A stretch of 64,000 bases of DNA from Clostridia bacterium (GTDB lineage: Bacteria > Bacillota > Clostridia > Christensenellales > Aristaeellaceae): positions 62,001 through 126,000 of the forward strand of contig JAGBFR010000047.1 of NCBI GenBank assembly GCA_017936375.1, written 5' to 3'. Below the pieces are notes generated by a model. The model was not told the DNA's origin. It saw nothing but the letters and a program-made list of their open reading frames with translations, and did not search any database. The position numbers were made by a program, and so were the translations under genes. How positions within the stretch are numbered: position 1 is the first letter of the stretch; every line of letters starts with the position of its first letter. Shown here piece by piece: positions 16,289-24,067 of this stretch.

Positions 16289-17311
16289 ATGGCCAGAGAA
16301 GGACGCTCCCGCGTGCACAAGCGGAAGCGCGGCTGCCTCTCCGGCTGTCTTCTGCGCATCGTGCTGCTGCTGGGCGTGCTGGCGATGCTCTTTGTCGGCG
16401 CATGCGTGCTGGGCTTTGTCAGGAATGACCCCGAGACCGGCGCGCCCTCGCTTTCCTTTGAGTCGATCGGCATCGAGGACGGCATGCTGCCGGAGATCGA
16501 CCTGACCGCGCTGAATCTGAACGCCCTGTCCGGCATGCTGGAGGATCTGCCGCTGGACGGCTGGCCCTACCACGTTGCGCGGGAGGGCATGACGGTCAAG
16601 ACCCTGCGGACGATGGCGGGCGAGGCCGTGTTTGTCTGCTGCGACGGGTATACGCTGCTGCTGGGCGGCGGCAGCAATGGCCCCCTGCTCTGCGGGCAGC
16701 TGCTTCTCTGCGGCGCGGGCTCGCTCAGCGCGGTGATCGCACCGGATGTGAGCGACGACCAGGCCGGCGGCCTCGGCCTCGCGGTATCGATGACGCGCCC
16801 GGGCTACCTGCTCTATCCCGACAGCCAGACAAAGGGCAAGGCCTATAACAGCATGATCTCCGCCGCGCAGAAGGGCGGGAAGACCCAGCTGATTGTGCCG
16901 CAGCAGGGGCTCAGCTTTGCGCTGGGCCGCGCGCGGGTGACGGTCATCGGCCCCGCCTTCCGCAATCATACCGACGAGCGCGACGACGGCCTGTCCGTGC
17001 GCATCGATTACGGCGCGACCAGCGTGCTGGTGATGGGCCGGATCACGCAGGCGGGCGAGCGGGAGCTGCGATCCTCCGGCGCGCCGCTCGATGCGGATGT
17101 GCTCATCTGCGCGCAGGGCGGCAGCGACGAGGCGACCGGCACGGACTTTGCCGCCGCCGTCTCCCCGAAGGCAGCACTCCTCACGGGCAAATCGCCCGCC
17201 AATCCCGTCATCGTGCGCCTGCAGCGTGCCGGCGCGCAGGTCTATACCGCCAAGGAGCACGGCGTGATGACCGTCTATTCCGATGGAAGCAGCATCCGCG
17301 TCGTCCCGTGA
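16289..17311 (+). CDS. Membrane-anchored MBL-fold protein (ComEC-C-like) lacking metal ligands
   Basis: 340 residues: a basic N-terminus, one transmembrane helix (about 21-43), then an outside domain. The strand pattern copies the metallo-beta-lactamase domain of ComEC/Rec2. AVFVCCDGYTLLLGGGSNG stands where DVGQGD...ILIDGG is usual. VIAPDVSDDQAGGLGLA stands where S-H-x-H-x-D-H-x-GG is usual, so three His become D153, S155 and Q158 while D157 stays. DVLICAQGGSDEATG stands for DVLKVGHHGS (Q276, G277). SVLVMGRI replaces the F-L-L-T-GD motif. All metal-binding histidines are therefore missing and hydrolysis is unlikely. It may be a binding or structural pseudoenzyme. It is tightly coupled to the threonine aldolase gene. 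Confidence 0.65.
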   Translation: MAREGRSRVHKRKRGCLSGCLLRIVLLLGVLAMLFVGACVLGFVRNDPETGAPSLSFESIGIEDGMLPEIDLTALNLNALSGMLEDLPLDGWPYHVAREGMTVKTLRTMAGEAVFVCCDGYTLLLGGGSNGPLLCGQLLLCGAGSLSAVIAPDVSDDQAGGLGLAVSMTRPGYLLYPDSQTKGKAYNSMISAAQKGGKTQLIVPQQGLSFALGRARVTVIGPAFRNHTDERDDGLSVRIDYGATSVLVMGRITQAGERELRSSGAPLDADVLICAQGGSDEATGTDFAAAVSPKAALLTGKSPANPVIVRLQRAGAQVYTAKEHGVMTVYSDGSSIRVVP

Positions 17312-17331
17312 CGGGCACGGCATACATGCAT

Positions 17332-17380
17332 AATCCCTGCCTTTTCCTGCCATCCTGTGCGGGAAAGGCGGGGATTTTTG
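17332..17380 (+). terminator. Terminator abutting the next start codon
   Basis: A 16-bp stem (17332-17347 with 17361-17376, a few G-T pairs) is followed by TTTTTG. The T run ends next to the ATG at 17382, so if that ATG is used the stem hides its ribosome site. Confidence 0.7.
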
Positions 17381-17381
17381 T

Positions 17382-18074
17382 ATGGGCATGAGGGGAAAGG
17401 CAGGGCGCTTCGGTGCGGGCGTGCGCGCGCACTGGTGCAGGCTCAAGAAGGCGATGATGGACTATGCGTATCTGATGACGCTGCTTGCCGCGGTGACGGT
17501 GATCGCAGCCAGCGCGGCCTATACGAAGGCGCTTGAGGAGAGGACGGCTGCGCAGGCTGCCGCAGCGGCCCATGAGATCGGGGAGACGCCGTCGCCCGCG
17601 CCCTTGCCTGTGCCGACGCAGGCTGTCCTGCGTCCGCAGACGACACTTGCGCCCGTGCGCATGGGCGGCGGGCGTGCCGCGCCCGTGTCCGGCGGCGTGC
17701 TGCGCGGGTATGACACGGCGCATGTATATTGGGCGGCGCTCTCCTGTTATAAGCCGCATGCCGCGCTGGATCTGGCGGCGCAGGCAGGGGAGACGGTCCT
17801 CTGCGCGATGGACGGCGTGGTGGAGCGCGCCTCACGGGATGACCTGTGGGGCTGGCGGGTGACGGTCGCGCAGACGGACGGACGGCGCGCCGTGTATGCC
17901 GGGCTGCTTTTGTGTCGGGTGCAGGCGGGGCAGTGCGTCACGCGCGGGCAGGCGCTCGGGGAGATCATGGACGCCATCCCCTGCGAGGCGGAGCTGGGGA
18001 CGCATCTGCATCTGGAGCTTGATCATGACGGCGTGCCGCAGGACCCCGCGCAGCTGCTGCCGGAAGGGAGATGA
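17382..18074 (+). CDS. M23/LytM-domain membrane protein, SpoIIQ-like
   Basis: Up to 230 residues: a short cytoplasmic N-terminus, one transmembrane helix (about 26-48), a Pro/Thr-rich linker (62-88), then an M23 LytM domain. The domain opens WAALSCYKPHAALDLAAQAGETV, with H-x3-D, and closes with GTHLHLELDHDG, with the H-x-H. So the zinc ligands of an active endopeptidase appear present. The order (cargo-less anchor, YxxHxxxD, VYxxL, HLHxE) resembles SpoIIQ, the forespore half of the SpoIIQ-SpoIIIAH channel. Other M23 peptidases remain possible. The start is uncertain: ATG 17382 overlaps a terminator, and ATG 17454 lies just before the membrane helix. Confidence 0.7.
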   Translation: MGMRGKAGRFGAGVRAHWCRLKKAMMDYAYLMTLLAAVTVIAASAAYTKALEERTAAQAAAAAHEIGETPSPAPLPVPTQAVLRPQTTLAPVRMGGGRAAPVSGGVLRGYDTAHVYWAALSCYKPHAALDLAAQAGETVLCAMDGVVERASRDDLWGWRVTVAQTDGRRAVYAGLLLCRVQAGQCVTRGQALGEIMDAIPCEAELGTHLHLELDHDGVPQDPAQLLPEGR

Positions 18075-18106
18075 CGGAAAAAATCGGGAAAATGACGGGG
18101 AAAATA

Positions 18107-18135
18107 TTGAAGCCGTTCCCGAATAATGATATACT
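18107..18135 (+). promoter_or_regulatory. Promoter of the YegP-like gene
   Basis: TTGAAG (18107-18112) and TATACT (18130-18135) with a 17-bp spacer lie about 90 bases before the start. Confidence 0.65.
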
Positions 18136-18226
18136 GATACAAGAAAAAGCGGAGCAGGCCGTGCGGCGCTCCGCCATCAGTACAGCGCTGCCGCATGAGC
18201 GGGCGCAAAGAAAAGGAGAGTTTCCT

Positions 18227-18604
18227 ATGGGCAAGTTTGTGGTTCGTACCGTTCCGAGCGGCATCAAGTTCGACCTCAAGGCCGGCAACGGCGAGGTGAT
18301 CGCGACCTCCGAAGTGTATACCACCAAGGCCTCCTGCCTCAGCGGCGTGGCCAGCGTGAAGAAGAATGCCCCGATCGCCAACGTCGAGGATCAGACCGAA
18401 GAGGGCTTCAAGAAGGAAAAGTGCCCGAAGTTTGAAATCTACGTCGACAAGGCGGGCGAGTTCCGCTTCCGCCTGAAGGCGACCAACGGCCAGGTGATCG
18501 CGGTCAGCGAGGGCTATGTGGCCAAGAGCAGCTGCGAAAACGGCATCGAGAGCGTGAAGAAGAACGCCGCCGAGGGCGAAGTCGTCGTCAAGGAAGAGGA
18601 GTAA
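18227..18604 (+). CDS. YegP/DUF1508-family protein, tandem-duplicated
   Basis: 125 residues from ATG 18227 (AAAAGGAGAG upstream). It consists of two copies of the DUF1508 unit. Repeat one reads FDLKAGNGEVIATSEVYTTK and repeat two FRLKATNGQVIAVSEGYVAK, each ending in a G-[VI]-x-SVKKNA segment. This duplicated beta-sheet fold is shared with E. coli YegP. Members are small, often abundant cytosolic proteins without established biochemical function. The tail is acidic. A good promoter and its own terminator make it a monocistronic unit. Confidence 0.9.
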   Translation: MGKFVVRTVPSGIKFDLKAGNGEVIATSEVYTTKASCLSGVASVKKNAPIANVEDQTEEGFKKEKCPKFEIYVDKAGEFRFRLKATNGQVIAVSEGYVAKSSCENGIESVKKNAAEGEVVVKEEE

Positions 18605-18620
18605 TCCCAATATCGGGAGC

Positions 18621-18768
18621 ACTCCTTCCACCATCCTTCGGATGGTCCCCCTCCCTCAGGAGGGAGGCTGCAAAGCAGATTGTCAGAGGTTCATTTTCTT
18701 TCCTCTGAGCTGTTTCGTTGAGGGCTCCCTCTTGAGGGAGCTGTCGAGCGAAGCGAGACTGAGGGAGT
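18621..18768. repeat. Palindromic repeat, 150-bp family, copy B
   Basis: The same plan as copy A, but the left small hairpin is CCATCC-TTC-GGATGG instead of CCAGCC/GGCTGG. The right one is built on GTC-GAGCGAAGCGA-GAC. The pairing is kept although bases changed, which is compensatory variation. Confidence 0.8.
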
Positions 18769-18788
18769 GCTTATTGCAAAAACCAGCA

Positions 18789-18820
18789 GGAGCCGGGTTA
18801 AGCCGGCTCCTGTTTTTTTA
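18789..18820. terminator. Bidirectional terminator after yegP-like gene and glycerate kinase
   Basis: GGAGCCGG (18789-18796) pairs with CCGGCTCC (18803-18810). A T7 run follows on the plus strand, and an A run (18776-18781) gives T residues on the minus strand. The kinase stop codon lies inside the T tract. Confidence 0.8.
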
Positions 18821-20068
18821 TTTAATCAGCAGCACGCAGACGTCGTTGACATTCGTCCCCGTCGGGCCGGTCATGATGAGCGCATCCATCTCTTTGAGGA
18901 GGGGGTAGGCGTCGTTGTTTTGGAGCGCCGCATCGATGGACAGGCCGCGCGCACGGCATGCTGCGGCAAATCCGCCCGTCACAATGCCGCCCGCTGCGTC
19001 CGTCGGGCCATCGGTGCCGTCGCTGCCGAGGGCGAGAAGGCAGACGCTTTGGAGGCCGTCAAGCCCCTTTGCAGCGGCAAGCGCCAGCTCCTGGCTGCGC
19101 CCGCCGAGCCCCGTGCCGCGCAGATGGACGACGGTCTCGCCGCCGGCGATCACGGCGCAGGGCGGGGAAATGGGGCTGCCGCTTCGGCGGATCTCTCGGG
19201 CGATGGCGGCCATCATCGCGCCGGCCTCGCGCGCCTCGCAGTCGAGCGTGGTGGTGAGCACGAGCGGCACATAGCCAAGGCTCCTTGCAGCGCCGGCCGC
19301 TGCCTCGCACAGGGCGCTCACGCTGCCGGTGACGATGCTTGTGACGCGCTCAAGCGCCTTGGGCGTCTCTGTAGCGAGGAGGGGGAGCAGATGCTCCGGA
19401 ACGGTCAGCGCGTATTTTCTTATGATCGCCTGCACATCCGCGCAGGTTGAGGCGTCCGGCGCGGCGGGGCCGGAGGCGATGACGTCCGGTGCGTCGCCCA
19501 GCACATCGGAGAGGACGATGCAGGTAAGCGAAGCCGGCGCGCAGGCCATGGCAAAGCGCCCGCCCTTGACGGCGGAGAGGTGCTTGCGCACAGCGTTGAT
19601 CTCCGCAATGGACGCGCCGCAGGCGAGCAGCTGCCGCGTGAGGGCGGCGATATCGCCAAGCGACGCGCCGGGCAGCGGTGCCTCAAAGAGCGCGGAGCCG
19701 CCGCCGGAGATGAGAAAGAGCACCGCATCCTCACGGGAAAGGCCGCTGACCAGATCGAGCGCGCGGGCCGCGCCGCGGATGCTGTTTTCATCCGGCACGG
19801 GATGCCCGGCTTCGATGATCTCCAGCCCGGGGAGCGCGCCCTCGCTGTGGCCGTATTTGGTGACGACCACGCCCTGCGTGATGCGGCTGCCGAGGATGGA
19901 CTGCGCCGCGGCGGCCATGCGCCATGCGGCTTTGCCGATGGCCACAAGCGTCACGCGCGGGGGCAGATCCATGTCCGCGAGCGCACGGCGGACGGCCTCG
20001 TCCGGCAGGACGGCGGCGATGGACTGGCGGATGATGGTGTGGGCATGGGTGAGAAGATGCTGGTTCAT
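18818..20068 (-). CDS. Glycerate 2-kinase, MOFRL/GckA family
   Basis: 416 residues from ATG 20066-20068, where AAAGGAG lies ten bases upstream; an in-frame ATG at 20110 lacks support. The enzyme phosphorylates D-glycerate to 2-phosphoglycerate, feeding serine, glyoxylate or sugar-acid breakdown into glycolysis. Characteristic segments are LVAIGKAAWRMA, the Gly-rich LFLISGGGSALFEAP, INAVRKHLSAVKGG, CIVLSDVLGD, and the C-terminal MOFRL motif LALGSDGTDGPTDAAGG. It sits alone between repeats, with no tartronate or hydroxypyruvate gene near it. Confidence 0.94.
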   Translation of the reverse strand: MNQHLLTHAHTIIRQSIAAVLPDEAVRRALADMDLPPRVTLVAIGKAAWRMAAAAQSILGSRITQGVVVTKYGHSEGALPGLEIIEAGHPVPDENSIRGAARALDLVSGLSREDAVLFLISGGGSALFEAPLPGASLGDIAALTRQLLACGASIAEINAVRKHLSAVKGGRFAMACAPASLTCIVLSDVLGDAPDVIASGPAAPDASTCADVQAIIRKYALTVPEHLLPLLATETPKALERVTSIVTGSVSALCEAAAGAARSLGYVPLVLTTTLDCEAREAGAMMAAIAREIRRSGSPISPPCAVIAGGETVVHLRGTGLGGRSQELALAAAKGLDGLQSVCLLALGSDGTDGPTDAAGGIVTGGFAAACRARGLSIDAALQNNDAYPLLKEMDALIMTGPTGTNVNDVCVLLIK

Positions 20069-20145
20069 GGATCGTGCTCCTTTCCCGGGCGAAGTTTTGT
20101 GAAAGTGCATGCTGATAGGGGAATAAGCGGATTACGCGCCCGATA

Positions 20146-20299
20146 TCTCCCTCAGTCTGCCTTCGGCAGCCAGCTCCCTCCCGGAGGGAGCCTGTTCATA
20201 TTCGATGCTTAGCACATCTGCTGCGCCGATTCGCACAAGCTGCTTAGAGGAAAAGCCTTCCTCCGGGAGGAAGGTGTCAGCGCAGCTGACGGATGGAGA
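20146..20299. repeat. Palindromic repeat, 150-bp family, copy G, plus partial repeats to 20383
   Basis: The ends TCTCC and GGAGA mirror each other. The left half has CTGCC-TTC-GGCAG and CTCCC/GGGAG hairpins, and the right half CTTCCTCC/GGAGGAAG and TCAGC-GCA-GCTGA. A second GCGCAGCTGACGGATGAGG fragment follows at 20364-20382. No gene lies in 20069-20449 apart from the livF terminator. Confidence 0.7.
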
Positions 20300-20413
20300 A
20301 TGCGGGCAGGAGACTATGCTTCTATATCCGGATTTGTTCCTGTGCTGAGCATATCAGCGCAGCTGACGGATGAGGTCCCCGCCCGCGGGCGGACGTACCC
20401 TTCCGACTAAAGA

Positions 20414-20442
20414 AAAGGGACTGCCGCGCGGACAGTCCCTTT
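20414..20442 (-). terminator. Terminator of the branched-chain amino acid transporter operon
   Basis: AAAGGGACTG (20414-20423) pairs perfectly with CAGTCCCTTT (20433-20442). On the minus strand the stem is followed by T-rich sequence just after livF. Confidence 0.85.
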
Positions 20443-20449
20443 GATTGTG

Positions 20450-21151
20450 TTAGCCCAGATATGCCTTGCGGACGGTGTCGTCGTGCATGAGCGCATCGGC
20501 GCTGCCTTCCTTGACGATATCGCCCGTCTCAAGGACGTAGGCGCGGTTGGCGATGGAGAGCGCCATGGCGGCGTTCTGCTCGACAAGCAGGACGGTCGTG
20601 CCGGCGGCGTTGATCGACTTGATGATCTCAAAGACGTCCGCAACCAGCAGCGGGGACAGGCCCATGGACGGCTCGTCCATCATCAGCAGATCGGGGCGGC
20701 TCATGAGCGCGCGGCCCATGGCGAGCATCTGCTGCTCGCCGCCGGAGAGCGTGCCCGCCAGCTGGCGATAGCGCTCCTGCAGGCGCGGGAAGCGGGAATA
20801 GACCGTCTCCAGATCCTCGGCGATGCCGTCCTTGTCCTTGCGGGCGTAGGCGCCCATCATCAGATTCTCCTGCACGGTCATCCTCGCGAAGACGCGGCGT
20901 CCCTCCGGCACATGGGCGAGGCCCAGCTGCAGGATGTGATGCGCCTCCGTGTGGGTGATGTCCTTGTCAAGGAAGGTGATCTTGCCGGACTTCGGGCGGA
21001 CGAGGCCGCTGACGGTATGCAGGATGGTGGTCTTGCCGGCGCCGTTCGCGCCGATGAGGGTGACGATCTCGCCCTTCCTGACCTCAAAGCTCACGTCGTG
21101 CAGCGCGTGAATCGCGCCGTAGTAGACGTTGAGCCCTTCAACTTTCAGCAT
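20450..21151 (-). CDS. livF: Branched-chain amino acid ABC transporter ATPase LivF
   Basis: 233 residues. Walker A is GANGAGKTT, the signature TLSGGEQQMLAMGRALMSRP, and Walker B DLLMMDEPSMGLSP. The motif VPEGRRVFARMTVQENL is the LivF hallmark distinguishing it from LivG. It is the last gene of the operon, 12 bases after the LivM-LivG fusion, and its stop is followed at once by the operon terminator. It pairs with the LivG domain as the second ATPase of the importer for leucine, isoleucine, valine or related amino acids. Confidence 0.96.
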   Translation of the reverse strand: MLKVEGLNVYYGAIHALHDVSFEVRKGEIVTLIGANGAGKTTILHTVSGLVRPKSGKITFLDKDITHTEAHHILQLGLAHVPEGRRVFARMTVQENLMMGAYARKDKDGIAEDLETVYSRFPRLQERYRQLAGTLSGGEQQMLAMGRALMSRPDLLMMDEPSMGLSPLLVADVFEIIKSINAAGTTVLLVEQNAAMALSIANRAYVLETGDIVKEGSADALMHDDTVRKAYLG

Positions 21152-21163
21152 GTTATACCTCCG

Positions 21164-22978
21164 TTAAGCGCCCGCGTTGACGGGATTGTTCTGGCCCAGA
21201 TAGGCAGTGATGACCTCGGGGTTGCTGCGGATCTCATCCGGCGTGCCCTCGGCGATGACGCTGCCGTAGTTGAGCACATAGATGCGCTCGCAGATGCCCA
21301 TGACCAGCTTCATATCGTGCTCAATGAGCAGGATGGTCACGCCGAACTTGTCGCGGATGATGCGGATGGTGTCCATCAGATCGCGCGTCTCGGTCGGGTT
21401 CATGCCGGCGGCCGGCTCGTCAAGGAGCAGAAGCTTCGGGCTGGCGGCAAGGGCGCGGCAGATTTCCAGCCGGCGCTGCTGGCCGTAGGGCAGGGAATCC
21501 GCCGGCTGATCGGCCATGTCCTGCATGCCGAAGACGGAGAGAATCTCCAGCGCGCGGGCCCTCGCGCCGCGCTCGGCGCGGGCATAGGCCGGGGTGCGCA
21601 GGAGCGCGTCGAGCATGGTGTAGTGCATGCGGGTCTGGAAGGCGACCTCGATATTCTCCAGCACCGTCATCGACCTGAACAGGCGGATATTCTGGAAGGT
21701 GCGGGCGATGCCGGCGTTGGTGATGTCGTGGGAGGTCTTGCCCACGATGGACTTGCCCAGCAGCTTGATATCGCCGTCGGTGGGCTTGTAGACGCCGGTG
21801 AGCATGTTGAAGACGGTGGTCTTGCCCGCGCCGTTGGGGCCGATGAGGCCGACGATCTCGCCCTGATCGAGCTTCAGGTCGACGCTGTCCGCCGCCTGCA
21901 GGCCGCCGAAGCGGATGCCCAGATGCGTGGTGCGCAGCACATGCTGGCCCTTGGGGATCTCGTAATCCGGGGTGTCGGGGAGGATGACGTCCTTGGCAAG
22001 CTCGGCCGCGTTCTTCGGCTCCGCGCCGAAGGCGGGGATGAAGCGCGCGAGCAGGCGGGTCATGGAGAACTCCCAGCGGCCGAAGATGCCCTTCGGGCGG
22101 AAGATCATCATGATGATCAGCAGCACGGCGTAGGCCAGCTGGCGATACTCGACGAGGGAGGCCATCAGGTACTGCACGACGGTGAGCGCCGTGCCGGCGA
22201 AGATGGAGCCCGTCAGGCTGCCCATGCCGCCGAAGACGACCATGACCAGATAGTCAATCGAGCGGTTGAAGTCAAACTTCGCCGCGGTCAGCACGCCGAG
22301 CTGATGCGCATAGATGCCGCCGGCGATGCCCGCGAAGAACGCGGAGATGACGAACATGCGGATCTTGTAATTGGAGACGTGAACGCCGGAGGCCTCGGCG
22401 GCGATGGCGTTCTCGCGGATGGCGATGGTCGCGCGGCCGTGGCGGGAGCGGATCAGCATATACAGCGCGCAGACGCACAGGACGGTAATGATGAACGTAT
22501 CGGTGAAGCCCGCGTAGATCGGGATGCCGAAGAGGCCCTTGCCGCCGTCGGTCAGCGGGGAGAAGACGGTGTTGATCAGCACGCGGATGATCTCGCCGAA
22601 GCCGAGGGTGACGATGGCGAGGTAGTCGCCCTTGAGCCTGAGCGCGGGCACGCCCACGATGAAGGCAAAGAGCGCCGCCATCAGGCCGCCCGCCAGCAGC
22701 GACAGCGGATAGAAGGCGAAGCCCTGCGGCAGGAACTTGGCGGTCAGCACGGCGGCGGTATATGCGCCGACGGACATGAAGCCCGCATGGCCCAGCGGGA
22801 GCTCGCCCAGATAGCCGCAGGCGAGATTCAGGCTGGTGGCCATGATGATGGAATAGCCGATCTGGATGAGCAGGTCGTTCATCGAGCGGGAGGTCTTGCT
22901 GACCGCCTGCAGGACGAAGAAGAGCACGATGATGCAGACGAGATTGACGAGGGAAGAAAGCCCTTTGCGCTTGACCAT
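21164..22978 (-). CDS. livM-livG: Fused LivM permease - LivG ATPase
   Basis: 604 residues, a single uninterrupted frame. Residues 1-about 310 form the LivM permease, opening with helices around LVCIIVLFFVLQAVS. They include the family segment LALRLKGDYLAIVTLGFGEI (read here as PALRLKGDYLAIVTLGFGE). A linker of about 35 residues leads to a complete LivG ATPase: GPNGAGKTT (Walker A, about 379-387), the LivG-type ARTFQNIRLF, signature SLPYGQQRRLEICRALA and LLLLDEPAAGMNP. LivM and LivG are usually separate proteins. The fusion forces 1:1 stoichiometry of this permease half with this ATPase. It sits 15 bases downstream of livH. Confidence 0.93.
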   Translation of the reverse strand: MVKRKGLSSLVNLVCIIVLFFVLQAVSKTSRSMNDLLIQIGYSIIMATSLNLACGYLGELPLGHAGFMSVGAYTAAVLTAKFLPQGFAFYPLSLLAGGLMAALFAFIVGVPALRLKGDYLAIVTLGFGEIIRVLINTVFSPLTDGGKGLFGIPIYAGFTDTFIITVLCVCALYMLIRSRHGRATIAIRENAIAAEASGVHVSNYKIRMFVISAFFAGIAGGIYAHQLGVLTAAKFDFNRSIDYLVMVVFGGMGSLTGSIFAGTALTVVQYLMASLVEYRQLAYAVLLIIMMIFRPKGIFGRWEFSMTRLLARFIPAFGAEPKNAAELAKDVILPDTPDYEIPKGQHVLRTTHLGIRFGGLQAADSVDLKLDQGEIVGLIGPNGAGKTTVFNMLTGVYKPTDGDIKLLGKSIVGKTSHDITNAGIARTFQNIRLFRSMTVLENIEVAFQTRMHYTMLDALLRTPAYARAERGARARALEILSVFGMQDMADQPADSLPYGQQRRLEICRALAASPKLLLLDEPAAGMNPTETRDLMDTIRIIRDKFGVTILLIEHDMKLVMGICERIYVLNYGSVIAEGTPDEIRSNPEVITAYLGQNNPVNAGA

Positions 22979-22993
22979 ATGAACTTCCTCCTT

Positions 22994-23893
22994 TTACACT
23001 TTCTCGCGGACAGCCTTGCCGAGGATGCCGGCCGGACGGACCAGCAGCACGACGATCAGCAGACCGAAGACGACCGCGTCGACGTACTCGGAGGCGAAGT
23101 AGTTGATGAATGTCTCCAGCACGCCGATGATGAAGCCGCCCAGCACCGCGCCCGGGATGGAGCCGATGCCGCCGCAGACAGCCGCGATGAAGGCCTTGAT
23201 GCCCGGCAGGGAGCCCAGCAGCGGCTTGACAAAGCCGACCTTCTGCGCGTAGAAGACGCTGCCGATGGCGGCGAGCGCGCAGCCGATGGCGAAGGTGAGG
23301 GAGATGGTATTGTTGACGTTGATGCCCATCAGGCGGGCGGCGCCCATATCCTCGGAGACGGCGCGCATCGCACGGCCCGGCTTGGTCTTATTGACGAAGA
23401 GGGTGAGGGCGATCATCAGCAGGACGGAGACGGCGCAGGTGATCAGCGGAAGCGACTTGACGGGCTTCTTGCCGATCTTGAAGAGGGTCTCGTTCATGAT
23501 GATGGCGGGGAACTTGATCTGCTCGCTGCCGAAGACCAGCTGCGCGAGGATCTGCAGCGCAAGGCTCACGCCGATGGCGGTGATCAGCGCGGAGATACGC
23601 GGGGCGTCGCGAAGGGGCTTATAGGCCACGCGGTCGATCAATACGCCCAGTACAATGCAGAATACAATCGCTGCGGCGACGGCAATCACCTTGGCGAGCA
23701 GAGAGGTCGTGGTGAACACGGAGGTCATCACGAACAGGACGACGTAGGAGCCGACCATCAGGATGTCGCCGTGGGCGAAGTTAATGAGCTTGACGATGCC
23801 ATAGACCATCGTATAGCCCAGCGCGATGAGCGCATAAACGCTGCCCAGCTGAAGGCCGTTGATGAGCGTGATGACAAATGTTGCAGGTTTCAC
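22994..23893 (-). CDS. livH: Branched-chain amino acid ABC permease LivH
   Basis: 299 residues with about eight transmembrane helices. The opening INGLQLGSVYALIALGYTMVYG followed by KLINFAHGDILMVGSYV is the LivH signature. RAVSEDMGAARLMGINVN is the cytoplasmic coupling loop contacting the ATPases, and GSIPGAVLGGFIIGVLE closes the conserved region. It is the second gene of the operon, separated from the binding-protein gene by 174 bases that contain a hairpin. Confidence 0.96.
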   Translation of the reverse strand: MKPATFVITLINGLQLGSVYALIALGYTMVYGIVKLINFAHGDILMVGSYVVLFVMTSVFTTTSLLAKVIAVAAAIVFCIVLGVLIDRVAYKPLRDAPRISALITAIGVSLALQILAQLVFGSEQIKFPAIIMNETLFKIGKKPVKSLPLITCAVSVLLMIALTLFVNKTKPGRAMRAVSEDMGAARLMGINVNNTISLTFAIGCALAAIGSVFYAQKVGFVKPLLGSLPGIKAFIAAVCGGIGSIPGAVLGGFIIGVLETFINYFASEYVDAVVFGLLIVVLLVRPAGILGKAVREKV

Positions 23894-24012
23894 GTGGTAT
23901 ACCGCCTTTCAAGTGGTTAAAGCCCCAGTCCTTGCGGGTGCTTTGCGCGGGGAGCAGGCGCGTTCCCTGCGCAAAGCATCCGGATGACAGGCATCCGTAA
24001 AAACTGCCAAAG

Positions 24013-24036
24013 GGCAAGGGAGGGTTACTCCCTTGC
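24013..24036 (-). terminator. Intra-operon hairpin between livJ and livH
   Basis: GGCAAGGGA and TCCCTTGCC pair with a short loop between the binding-protein and permease genes. Such stems commonly cause partial termination and protect the 3' end, giving more binding protein than permease. Confidence 0.6.
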
Positions 24037-24067
24037 CGCTTTGACAATGTGTGTGTGATTGCGATGA

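Noticed and set aside
20441..23920. A 1159-codon open frame on the plus strand opposite the liv genes
   Set aside because: It is antisense to livF, livMG and livH, which carry intact family motifs. GC-rich codon bias commonly leaves the opposite strand open. The translation is low-complexity (Asp, Ala, Gly, His) with no domain.
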